Shown piece by piece: positions 42,511 through 54,450 of a stretch of DNA of 64,000 bases. The stretch is from Petrosia ficiformis. Taxonomy: Eukaryota > Porifera > Demospongiae > Haplosclerida > Petrosiidae. The translations under genes and the position numbers were made by a program. Positions within the stretch are counted from its first letter, which is position 1. The number at the start of each line of letters is the position of its first letter. The stretch spans positions 1,536,201-1,600,200 of the forward strand of contig OX345638.1 in NCBI GenBank assembly GCA_947044365.1, written 5' to 3'. The notes under the pieces were generated by a model, which worked only from the letters and a program-made list of their open reading frames with translations, was not told the DNA's origin and searched no databases.

Positions 42511-45305
42511 TATGGGAGGGTATTATGAGACATGTAACTATTTTTCATCATAACTTCAATTCTAAAAACTTTTAAAACTCGAAATTTTAAAAGAAATTTC
42601 TTTAAGCATGATATTTTACAACAATATATTTGTGTGTGAAAAAAAAAGTATTGAATTACAATACATACAAAAAATTAATTATTCAAGTTGTACCAATTAT
42701 GAGACAAGTGTTGGTATTATGAGACACTATAAAATTCAAATGATGAACACAAATTTAAGGTTCAGAAGTTTATACCTGACATTCAAAGCAATAGTAAAAG
42801 TCAGGAATCTCCTCCTCTCTTGTATAACCAGTACATTTCAGATCATACCATGCCTCACAGCTGTCGCAGCCCCACACATCGCCTTCATCTGGATAGACAA
42901 AACCACACTTAGGACAAATAGCACTGTCTTCATCATCTTCATCTTCAGCAGAGTTTTCTTCCTCATTTACCACAGAGTTTCCTTTCTGTTGCTGTGATTT
43001 TCCAGGTTTCACTTTCGTTTTCCTTTCCTCAGGTTTCTTTTGAAGCTTCTGTTTCTTTCCCATTTTTTTCTTCTCCTTTTCTGTTTCCTTTACTTTCTTC
43101 TTTTCTTCTCTCTCTGCCTTCCTTTTCTCTCTTTCCAATCGTCTAGCTTCCTTAGCTTGCTGTTCAGCTACCTTTGCAGCTTCCTGTGACTTTATTTTCT
43201 CCAACACTTCTGTCTGTAATGCACACAGCCTTTTTATTAAGACCCTCCTTGCGCTTTCTTTTCTTAGTAGCTTCTTTTGGTTTTGGTAGAACTAAAACTT
43301 CTGATAGGACAGCGGAAGAATCAGAAGCTCCAACAGATGATGACAATGTCCCAGATTGTGACTCTACACTGAGTGAATTACTGAAACAATGCTCACTACT
43401 GGCATCAGTGTGGGGTGATTAATTCGAACCCATGCTTCATAATCGGGATCTTGTAGATCATAATCTTCTTGAAAACGACGTTCGTACAACCTCTCTTGTT
43501 CAGATGTACATAGTAGATCATCAGACTGAATGTCATCCAGCTGTAAGTCAGTCAGCTTAATTACCAAATCAACACTTGCCTGTTCTGTTTCACAATCTAC
43601 TACTGCTGCCAGCTTTTTTGTGACTGTACCATCACTAGAGGATTGTTCTTTGTGACCCTCACCACTAGTGGGTTTTTTAGGACATTGAAAGGCTTTGGAG
43701 GGTGCCAAATCGATAGCTCCTGGATTTAAAGGATAAACACCACTCTTTCTAAAACCACTCATGATATTCACAGGAGTGTGTGAACTAGGCCATGCTGATC
43801 CAATTAAAGATGCTATCAGATCTGTGGTAATTACACGACCAGGGTTTTTGGCAATATACATGGCACAGGCTTTGGAGAAGTTGGCTTTGAATGACTTGAA
43901 GACACCTACATCCAACGGCTGCAATATGTGACTTGTATGTGCAGGTAAACAGAGGAGATGAATATCATTAGCACGAGCTAACTCGATCAGTTCAACGGAG
44001 ATATGTGATGCATGACCATCCTGAATTAGAACCACAAGTCGAGCTGGAGGAATATTCTCCAAGAAGAATTTGAACCATTCCAAATAGACTTCTTTGGACA
44101 TCCAACCACTCTCAGTTTTACTGAAGAGAGTTCCAGGAACAGCCCCTTTCCTAAGATGATCAGGTACGCTCCTTTTACGAGGAAAAACTAAGCATGGTGG
44201 CAATACAATAGCAGATGCAGAAACACACGACAGAATTGTGTGGGTTTTTCCTTGTTCTGCTGAAGAAATGGTAAATACTTTATGGCGACCTAATTCAGCT
44301 ATCACTTTGCCTGGTCTATGGACAATGGTAACTCCAGTCTCATCTGCATTAAATATCTGCATAGGCTTGGAAATTACATTCAACTTGCCATAAATAGCCC
44401 CCAGTTTACCAAAAAAGTCACTGATGTTTTCTTTGTTGGCACTTAAACCACGACAATAGGCCAATGATTGGGGCATGCGAACAGTCAAATTAGGGTGTCG
44501 TGACTTGAAACCTTGAAACCACCATCGACCAGCCTTTTCATTTTTGAAAAGATGGGGGCCTCTTGCATTTTTCAACAATAATATATACCATATGCATTAC
44601 AGCTTCCCTTGTAAGCCCATAACCCATATCAGCCATCTGTATTAAATAATGCACAATTCTTTCTTCTTCTTCTTTGGTTAAGATCGTTGCAGGCCCTGGT
44701 CGACAATCAAGGTCCACTTTGCCTGTCACTCTTCTTCTTAATGTTTCGACAGGTACATTATACAGCCTTCCTGCCTCTCTTAATCCTTTACCTTGATTCA
44801 CACTCTCCACAGCTGCTCTCATGCTTTCGTCACTCTATAATTTTCTGGTTTTTCTTGCTTCCATTAGTTTAACCCAGATCCCTATGATCACGAAAAAATA
44901 TTTATTATCATGATTATAATTATGTATTTTTCACTATTGGAGAGCATTATTTAAACGCTATCAACTACTGACAGGTTAACTGTTCTATTTAAAAGGCTAA
45001 AACGAATTTACATTCATCTCACCGGGAGAAAGCGGGCTCAGTCCCGTTTTTTGACGAAATAGAGACACTTGATTCAATCAAAAATCCCAACTGAAGAAAA
45101 CAGTCCTGCAGATCTAAAAGGACAACTTAGCCGTCCCCCACTTATAAAATCCAATTGTCTCTACTGAGCATGCTCAGAAATCCAACCAATATGGCGTCAT
45201 CGTTGCGGTTGCGTATTTTCGTAGCTTACTTTGTTTCTGGCTTTTAAAAATTTTGTGGTAAATTGTCCATGTGTAATAAACTAGTAACAATAATTTCAGG
45301 CAAAT
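42511..45305 (-). mobile_element. Insertion of a pogo/Tigger-like DNA transposon upstream of gene D
   Basis: The sequence upstream of gene B (21230-21270) runs continuously through ttgttgatttctatta and tcctgtttatccagtcc. Upstream of gene D the same two blocks are separated by about 2.8 kb containing the transposase remnant. This empty-site comparison places the insertion ends near 42511 and 45305. No clear terminal inverted repeat or TA duplication could be seen, so exact ends are uncertain and flanking sequence may be included. Confidence 0.6.
42770..44864 (-). pseudogene. Pogo/Tigger-like (DDE_1) transposase with C-terminal PHD finger, decayed
   Basis: In coding order: psq-type helix-turn-helix (GLREAGRLYNVPVETLRRRV) near 44790-44730; DDE_1 catalytic region with FNADETGV, IQDGHASH and LQPLDVGVF; a Lys/Glu-rich coiled-coil-like basic segment (43207-43010); and a PHD finger (ICPKCGFVYPDEGD...WGCDSCEAWYDLKC...YYCFEC) at 42920-42775. 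The PHD His ligand is replaced by Asp (AWYDLKC). Lesions: an in-frame TAG near 44836, a frameshift in an A-run near 44562, and frameshifts near 43398 and 43250. Reading frames can only be followed piecewise. The HTH plus DDE_1 plus PHD arrangement is known from pogo-superfamily elements of invertebrates. A few of the frame breaks could be assembly errors. Confidence 0.85.
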
Positions 45306-45776
45306 TCTGTTTAGCCAGTCCTATCTTGTGTACCAACTCTAACAGTTTCATAAACTTAGTTCACAAGTTTACAAGTCTTGAATTAGCTGCGTGTTACTGG
45401 AGTTTAATAACAAAATTTAATTTTAGTTAATAATATGCATATAAATAGTTTTAACAGTTAACAGTGTTAATTTTTATTGTTAAGGGGGCATCTCGAAACT
45501 GAAGCTTATACGCTTAATGTCACAGTGACGCTACTGCAAGACCCCCCACCCCCCTCCTCTTAACGTCATGAATGAAGACTCCAGTGTATCATACTAACTT
45601 GTGCTTCCAATGTTTAGCGTCATGCACACAACACCCCACCCCCTTAGCATCACTATGACATTAAGCATACAAATTTCAGTTTGGAGATGCCCCCTAACAA
45701 ATACCCCTTAGCTACTAATAATGAGACACTCTCTTCAAAAATGGCTGTAGTTATTGTTAACAATTACAGTACTAAT

Positions 45777-45950
45777 TTGTAGGATCTCTATCAATACTGT
45801 ATTATATACAGAGAACCTACCAATACACATTTTATAGTACAGAGATCCTACCAATTATAGTATAGAGACCCTATCATCAATACAGTGCTATGTATATACG
45901 GAAATCCACTTTAGTATAGCTAGGTAGCTACAGTATCACTAGATCATTAT
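45777..45950. repeat. Short minisatellite upstream of gene D
   Basis: Diverged units of tatcaatacagt and agagatcctaccaat, homologous to 21465-21745. The flanking sequence (45300-46180) also matches the region upstream of gene B, so the upstream regions of B and D are duplicates. Confidence 0.7.
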
Positions 45951-46413
45951 CCATATAGGTTTTAGTCTTCAGACCCCCTGTTGCAATGTTCTCCCCTGGA
46001 TTTCCTAATAGAGGGTGCAATAACTAATTACCACAACTAAACCCATCTAGTAGTATAAATAACTATGCACATGTCAAAATGCTTTGCTCAAATTACTATG
46101 TCTGCAAGGATTGCAAAAGAGAAATGATGCAAAAATAATTTTCAGTTTAAATTGTTTCCTACTTTTGAACTCAGAAGTTACATCATAATGACTAAAACGT
46201 TTTTAGCATGAACATCATTATGTGTGTTACCCTATACTATTTTAAATGTGTGTGCTATTTTTTGATAAACGGTTAATGGTTAACAAACAATATAATTGTA
46301 TACATGGACTCTATATACTAATCATTAATTATAGACTAATAGTCATAGGAGAAAGAGTTTTGTATTTACAACAATGTTAACATCTTTGTTAAATCATTTA
46401 ACAAAAAAAATTA

Positions 46414-46985
46414 TTATTTCAGATACATTTCTTCAATTTTCTCAGCAACTGCTACTTCCTTTACATCATCACTGCGTAACACTTTCACCAGTATCTTCCA
46501 TGTGGCTTTACCAGAGGAAATCCAAGACATCAACATTTCTTGTCGACAGTGTTTGAGATCCTTAGAGTTATTACTCTCAATTGTCTTCAGGTCTTTGTAG
46601 GCAACTTTCAGATATATTCCAAGTGTAAACCAGTCTAACACTTCACTTGTAGCTGATATTACATCTGGGAGATCATCTCCTGGATATAGCACAAAAGAAT
46701 GTATTATAAATACAACTTGTAGATTTATGGATGCTGCTTTGTGAATGCATGTTATCAGTTTATGTACATAAATTGATAGTGGGACATGTAAACTGTGATT
46801 ACAGTTGAATCCTTATTTTTAAAGGTACGTATATATTGAGAGATAGATTGTCAGATTTCTCAAGAATGGAAATCCTGAAGAAAATATTTATTTTGTATAA
46901 TAATCTAATAATATATTTACTGATTATAATTTTATGTGTTTTTCTAAACACGTACCTTGTATTTTTCTCTCTAGATCTTGAGCAC
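46414..46985 (-). CDS. Death-domain protein, last two exons (partial gene)
   Basis: The 3' exon (about 46682-46414) encodes a death-domain-like fold: LPDVISATSEVLDWFTLGIY, then a central segment with CRQEMLMSWIS, then ATWKILVKVLRS and a terminal AEKIEEMYLK before the stop. The LDW..LG and W..L hydrophobic pattern is typical of death domains. A 30-nt exon at 46985-46956 (acceptor ttcag, donor GTACGT) joins in frame (AQDLERKIQG). Upstream exons are not recognised; a SINE lies just beyond. It may be the end of a larger gene or an orphan fragment. Splice phase 1 is not compatible with a direct join to the receptor tail exons, which end in phase 2. Confidence 0.7.
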
Positions 46986-47029
46986 CTGAATATGGAAAGA
47001 ATTACTAATAAACTACATTCTATGAATAA

Positions 47030-47170
47030 GGAAAGTGAAAAAATGCTGGTAGTCACTGGGAATTGAACCCAGGGCCACTGACATCAGCCACCAGTTGCTC
47101 TCGCCACTGAGCTACAACAACCAGACAACCATCAGCACTTCACAATCCTCTATATACTGCATGAGTGGTA
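47030..47170 (-). mobile_element. tRNA-derived SINE/MITE, best-preserved copy
   Basis: On the minus strand a box A (TAGCTCAGTGGCGAGAGC) and box B (GGTTCAATTCC) are both intact. The acceptor stem does not pair, so it is not a tRNA gene. The flanking sequence (gaggattgtgaagtgctgat and gactaccagcatttttt) is shared with the intronic copies in A, D and F. Confidence 0.75.
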
Positions 47171-47734
47171 CTGAATGCTTCAGTCATGCACCAGGCCGCC
47201 ACTATGTATTTGCCATATGTAATTTTTCATTTATTTTCAATACAAGGCGAGATTAGCAAAGAATTACTAATAATTTTATTTATGATGAAGTTCAAATGCA
47301 GATTGCAAGACAATTAATAATTACGATTTTGAGTTCTGCAATAACAAAAGCATAGTTAAAGTTACTCATAAAGCATATGTACAAACTCAGCAGTTGATTC
47401 TCCATAGTGATATTATGTTGACCTCTTGTTTATTTTTGTGTTCATACTTGGTGACAAAAGTGTCTTAATGGTCTATAACTTGATCTGATTGGTCATAGTG
47501 CACTAGGAATATGTAATAAGTGGTGTTAATACTTTATAAGTAGACTCCAGCTAAGGGATGTCCTTATACTTTAAATTAAATTTCTGATGGTCAAGTATTA
47601 TGCTGTCACCCCTCCTCTTTTCTGCTGAGATTCTGTTTCCCAAGAATAACATAATGTGTATAATTATATCAGGGCAAAAGTACTTTTCCCATTTTGAAGG
47701 TTTGTTAATAAGGGTAGTTTAGTAAATACAGGGG

Positions 47735-47910
47735 AGGAGACAGCTAAGTGAAAATGGGGGGAGGGTGCTGAAGACTGTTAGGCTACATGCAAGGATGCAC
47801 AAGTATTGTTCCATGCCCTGTTCCCTGTTAGGGGGGTGTGGGGGCATGCAGTTCCAGGAAAATGTTTAATTTGGATTCTCTGAGATTGCTTCTGGTATTT
47901 TTTAGCTACT
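47735..47910. repeat. Dispersed MITE-like repeat, intergenic copy
   Basis: Family of 20645-20913, beginning CAGGGGAGGAGACAGCTAAG, same orientation as that copy. Between 47171 and 48084 no gene is supported. Confidence 0.6.
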
Positions 47911-48084
47911 AATTAAAGTTAACGTTGTTGTAAACACAAAAGTCTTTCTCCTATGATTATTATAATTAATGATTAGTATAATCATAGAGTCCATTAACTG
48001 TTTATCTTAAAATTAGCAACATTGTATTTAGAAATATTACGTCCAGACCACGTACCCTGGCCCACAGTCCAACTGTTACAGCTG

Positions 48085-48560
48085 CATGGTGGACTTACGT
48101 AGTTAATACACAAAGTTCCAGTTGTTATGTATTAGAAAGACATTGTTTCCTACTGGCCCAACCGATACAGCTTCCAGAAGGTCAAAGGTCATCATAACTT
48201 TGAGGAAATGTGTTCTGTATCATACCAATCATACCAGTAGTTGAACACCAGCAGCTGGTTTGCATGTCTTGTAAATATTTCGATAGCTTTCATGTGCTGC
48301 TGGTAAATACATCTTCATATTGTGTATTAGCATGGCCAATGGGCTCCCTCTTCATGCAACGTACCATATTGTGGGATCATCATTGTATCCTAAAGCAATA
48401 TAATTAGTGCTGGGTGCAGTTTTATATTTATCAAAATTAACAAATGCGCATTTCTGTTTATAAATTAATTACATGAAGAGACTGCCTAAAGGGAAATATA
48501 AAATTATGCACATGGAAGTTCAACTTAACTTGACTGCTTTAAATTCAAATGTAGTTGTTA
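48085..48560. repeat. Segmental duplicate block downstream of E
   Basis: Copy of 22825-23300 with a few indels; it marks the left border of the second duplication unit. Confidence 0.8.
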
Positions 48561-48830
48561 ATCACTAGCCATTAATTAGCTCCCTTTTGCCTTGGTATAA
48601 ATTTTGATTAAGGAAAAAAAGGTTTTAAATTGGGTTGTGACATTATACATACATAGTTACATACAGGACTGAACAAAGTTTGTTGAGAAATTAATGAATG
48701 CAGTAGTAAATGGTTTACATAAAAAAACTGCCTAAAATGGAAATATAATGTGAGGAACAAATAAGTTCATGGCTGCTTTAAAGTCAATGGGTTGTGACAT
48801 TTAAATACACATAGGTATATACTTTATTGT

Positions 48831-51800
48831 CTAGTCAGACAATTTCATATATAACAGTTTCATATCTTGTCCTTCTTGTTGTGGTTGTGGAGACGCATTT
48901 ACATGTGCATATGCCTGACACTCTTTCATTTCAATATCCCTCCTATAATTAATGTATACACAATTATGTTAGTTATTATGCTGGTAGATTCAAGTTTGTC
49001 TTTAATAACATGATAATGATAAACAGAACGTTTCAACTCGTAGATCTTCAACTGAAGAAGACCTACGAGTTGAAACTATTGTTATTTTGGTTAACTATAA
49101 CTATAACTAAACCCCTTTTTAGTAAACTTAAGCCCTTTTGACTTAGTTAACTAAACTATAACTAAATTGTAAGTCTATTGCTAACTGAAACAAAAAATGG
49201 CCAATAATGGGGAATTTTATTTAGTTAACTAAAACTAAAACCCTTTTAGCAAGCCTAATATTATTTTAATTAATTAACTACAACTATAAACTATAACTCT
49301 AACTAAAAGTGGTCATTATTGTCATACTAAAACAACACTAGTTGAAACGTTCTATTTATCAGAATTATAATTATGTCAATTAAAGAAACTTTAGTGTGTA
49401 CATGTCTTACAAGAATTATTGATTTATTTAATTTTAGTCACTAACTTATGTAGATCTTTATTTTCATACAGAGCATTTTTAGAAGGTTTACGTGTGGATC
49501 TAAAAACAGAAAATGATATAATTATAATGTCTTAAAAATTTAATAATTAATGATTCAGTTCCTTAATTAGTGATCGACTAACTTATATAGATGTACTGTT
49601 TCATACAGAGCATCATTAGATGGTTTGAGTGTGGATCTGAAAACAGAAAATGATATAATTATAATGTTTTGTAAACTAATTGTTAGTAAACCTTTCTTTT
49701 TCCTTGGGCTTCTTGTTCAATATCTTAAACAGTATGAAAATAACATTAGCAACAAGTGATGTGACAACAATAACACTCAACACTGATACACTGGCTATTA
49801 GACCAGTACATCCAATCATTGATGATGATGAAGGAGTTGAACTAGTAGATGATGAACTATCCATTGTAATCATTACAATAACTGGAGATGATCTCTCACT
49901 CTCATATTCCATATTATTAATAGTGAAGACACCATACACTTGAAACACATACTCAATATTGTGTTGTAATCTAGGTAATCCTATAGAGACTACTGATACT
50001 GGGAATATAATACTTTGAAATATCTGTTCACTAGTTTGTTTGTAATTTAGTACATAACTTGTGAGTTCAGTGTGGTTCAGAGGAGTCCAGTTAATGATTA
50101 CTATATCTTCTAATATCTCAACTACTAGATCTTTTATTACTGTATTATAATAAGATATTAATAACAAGTCTAAATCAGTTAGTTTAATATACCTGGTAAC
50201 AGAGTTGAGGCTTGTATGTCTATCCATTCTCCAGGACCAGCAGTAGTGTGTGCTCTTACTCCAATGGTATAATTTGTGAAACTTGTTAATCCATCTATTG
50301 TGTGTTGAGTATTTGTTGTACCATTCACATATATAAATGAATCATTGCTGTCAGTCTCTCTATAACGTATATCATACATGATAATGATACCATTAGGAAT
50401 GGAGGGTTGATTCCATGTGATGTTGATCTGATCTTCATCTGATCCATTTGACATTAGGTTTGACACCACACCAGGTTCTGAGAAACACGGCATCATGTGA
50501 AACATGAAACAGTAATTTGCTACATACTGACGTACATACTTATGTACATAAACACTTAAATATATGTACACATGCATGTACAGTTACTGCATACCACACA
50601 TACAGTAAATATGTACATACATAGTTACATACATACCAGGTTCTGAGAAACACAACACACTGACATACATACTTATGTACATACACATAAATATATGTAC
50701 ACATGCATGCACAATGACTGCAGAATTATGTGTACATAGTTCATACATACATGTATATACATACATATATACATGCACCATCCATACATATATATATACA
50801 TACATACATATATACATACATACATACATATATACACTGTACACATACATATTACATACATACATACAAACACACATACATACATGCATACATACATACA
50901 TACCAGATTCAGGTGAGTCAACACTTTGTGTTGAGGTCAAAGCTACAAGCAAATTCCTATCATCAATAGTCAGATTACCGAACACTTGTATATCATATGT
51001 TGTAAAAGGCTGAACCCCATCATACTGGAATGAGGTTGTGTCTTTATTCACATCAAATCTAACAGCCTCATCTGATTGTTTTCCCTGATTTGTGATTCTA
51101 ATCTCCACAACAAAAGTTTCAAGATATTCTCCTCCTTCACACACTAGAAGTGGATTCCAGGAGATATTAATATGAGGATTAACACTATCAGCTATCAAAC
51201 TCTCATCAATTTGTGGTCTTTCTTCTGGTTGGTTATCTAGACAAAGGTAGGAGACGAATAAACATTTGAAACTATAAACAAATTTGTATATACAGATATT
51301 AATGTACATATATACACATATACACATATGTAGATACATACATAAATATAGATATATAAATATAGAGATACATACATTTATACATGCATACATACATACA
51401 TACATACATACATGCATACATACATACATACATACATACATACATACATACATACAAAAAATAAAAATAATAATAATAATAATAATGATAAATAAAATAA
51501 AATTAAATTAAAATTAAAAATTAAAAAATAAACACAATGTGAGGAAATGCGCATGCGCACTGAATTTATAATTAGTTATCTCCACATGTTGGAAACAGGT
51601 TAGTTATGTGTTGTGTTTTTATACCAAAGCCTGAGTGTAACAAAGAACCTAGACTCAATTAACAATGATATTTTAACAATGGGAGACTGTCAGAGTGGTG
51701 AGAGTTGGCGCCATAAAAACGTTTTAAACCCCATTCCTGCTTCTCAAGAACAGGCTGCCAGTCTCCCAAACCATAAATTGATAGCGAAGTATATATGTAC

Positions 51801-54418
51801 ATATGTATGTTTAAGCTACCATTTATGTTTTGTAAAGTTTTTCTCATCTTAGGCTAAAGATTATTATATACACAGGGAAATGAGTGTTCAACAATTCCGA
51901 TTTCGGAAAACCTAAAAATATGCAATACAAATAGGATAGGATTGTGCAGCCTTGGGGGTCGACTCAAAGGGTAACAGTTTGAAACAGCCGATGCACCCCT
52001 TTCACCTTGCCTACGGGATAGGGTTGAAAGGATCTGTTGCGAGAGTTCGTAACAAAAACCCCCAAACATACATACATACATAGATACATGCATACATAGT
52101 TACATATAAATGACAAACCTTCAGGAAGTGTTTGAATACTCAATATAACATCTTCTCCATATAAGCAAGGTTGACTAAAAACCACATGCACTATTACTGT
52201 ATATATCATATCAGATAATAATCCGCTAATAGTAACATTGAGAGATGGGAATTGTTCTGTGACCATATCCTCCTTAGTTGCTTCTGTTTTGTAAGTTATT
52301 TGAACTTCTGCTATATTAGCAACTTCTCCATTTGGTGGGTTTATAGCCAGTTCAGGATATGCCCATGTTAGAAAGAAAGAGGTTGCATTTATAAGAGCTG
52401 TTGGAGCACATATATCCATCAGTTTAGCCAATCCTAAGAGGAACAAAATGAGATGTGATGTGACGGAGAGAGAGATGGATGTATAAATAGATAGATAGAC
52501 AGACATATTATATACATGTACATGGGCATATAGACAACTTGATGTGCAATAAACATTAGTATTGCAATAGCAAGTAGTACTAGACATTTGGTGCACTTTT
52601 ACATCAAAACAAATTAGTTTTTTTAATGTATACAGTTTGTCCATGCAGCACTCCTGTTTAAAATCAAATATGTACCTGCGACAGTTAACATTGAACTGGT
52701 TGTTGCAATTTGATTAACGAAATCAGTTACTGTACATGTATATAATCCTTGAGCTTCATTTGATACATCTGTCAGTGTAATAGTAGGTACATTCAATGCT
52801 ACTGGACCACAATCTGTACAGTTTAAATATGGAATAGTCCATAAATAAGTGAGGCCAAATCCAACTGTAGTTATACAAGTGAATGTCACATTTAGTCCTT
52901 GTGTGACTGTGTGATCTGGGATTGTTTGTAGTTCAGGTGGAGGAACTAAAAAAAGAAACAATTTGAAGAAAGGAAGAAAAAGGGGATGATAAAAACAAGT
53001 GAGGAATATAAAAGAAAGGATAAAGACATCAGCAAACAGACACAAAAAATAGGCATGGCATACTCAGATAAATTGACAGACAGGTAGATATAATCAAATA
53101 ATGACAAACATGTTCTTACCATACACATCAACTCTTATCATATCACTCATCTCTCCTCCCTGATTTTCTGCAGTACAAGTGTATTCTCCGATATATTCCA
53201 GTGTTATTTGTTCCAGTGTTAAAATACTGGTATAAATATCATCATTACTAACAAGTGAAGTGGAAGGAAGGGACACATCTGTGTTACTTTTCCAAGTAAC
53301 ATTAGGTGTTGTGAGGGATTGAACTTCACAAGTGAGACTAACTGTTGAGTTGTAAGAATCATAAACAGATCGAGGAGAAATGGTTACCACTGGAAGAGGA
53401 AATGAGAGAGGGGGAAAGAGAGAGAGAGAGAATTATGTCCCCATGCCACCATGTGTACATTTACAATATTAATGGTATGATATGTAACGTAATGTGTGGA
53501 TGAGCTATTGATATAAGGAAATAAAGCTGGTTGTAAAAACTGCTCTTCTAGCTGAAAGACACTGTGATGTTATGAAAGGATCTTTAATTATATTAAACCA
53601 AGTTCTGACATGCATCACAATCGTTAATATGGAATCTATTATAATTGTAAAAACATTTAATTATTAACAAAATGTTAGTCTCATCTCCAGTCTGCAGGGG
53701 AGGAGAAAACAGGAAGGCAAAGTGGGCTCTAGGGAGCCCCCTCCACTTTAGTAGCTAAATAGTGTACTACATAATAAGATTGTACATTACTAATTTTAGC
53801 TCTCCAGAAGCACTCTTAGAGAATCCTAATTTAACATTTTCCTGGGGGGTATGCCTCCAGATCCCTCTAAGAGGGCACAGGGCATAGAAGCATGCCCGGA
53901 AAATGTTGTATATTCAACAATCTTCAGTAATAAGTGTTACTACAATACATTATTTCTACAAGAACTGTTTACAACTGCTCAAACAAAACTAACACAAATA
54001 TTAACTGTACTAAAACTTAAATAACTTATACATACACAGATACATCTGTACTATAAACAAATCCTCATTATTAGATCAGATCAACTGACATCATATTTAT
54101 TGTACAGACTAAGTGATTAATAAATTTATGTGTATTATTAAGATGTTTATGCACATTGAGCCAACTGCCAGACATTTTGACCTATTTGCTTGTCCTGCTC
54201 CCATATAGTTTGTATATACATAAGTGTACCTATCCCTCCCTATAATTTCATATTTTACAATGATTTATTTTTGTAATCATAATGATATGCAACACTCACC
54301 TTTAACAAATTGTCAAATTGATGTTATTTTTTTACAATTCATACATACATACATACATACATACATACATACATACATACAGTACATACATACATACATA
54401 CATACATACATACATACA

Positions 54419-54450
<32 letters not shown>

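Noticed and set aside
42608..42997. 129-codon plus-strand frame
   Set aside because: It is antisense to the PHD-finger end of the decayed transposase, which has clear domain evidence on the other strand.
45167..45180. CTGAGCATGCTCAG palindrome as an operator
   Set aside because: A single short palindrome in the transposon flank with no second copy or gene context; chance is a sufficient explanation.
46414..46985. Death domain as an alternative last exon of receptor E
   Set aside because: Receptor TM and tail exons end in phase 2, whereas the 30-nt exon needs a phase-1 donor. A direct join would break the frame. Kept as a separate gene fragment.
47049..47125. Possible functional tRNA gene
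   Set aside because: Box A and box B are present, but the acceptor arms do not pair. Related copies elsewhere are clearly repeats, so it is a tRNA-derived element.
48210..48407. Short plus-strand frame, also present at 22880-23149
   Set aside because: Its duplication follows the segmental duplication. The two copies differ by indels that change the frame, and there is no start context or domain.
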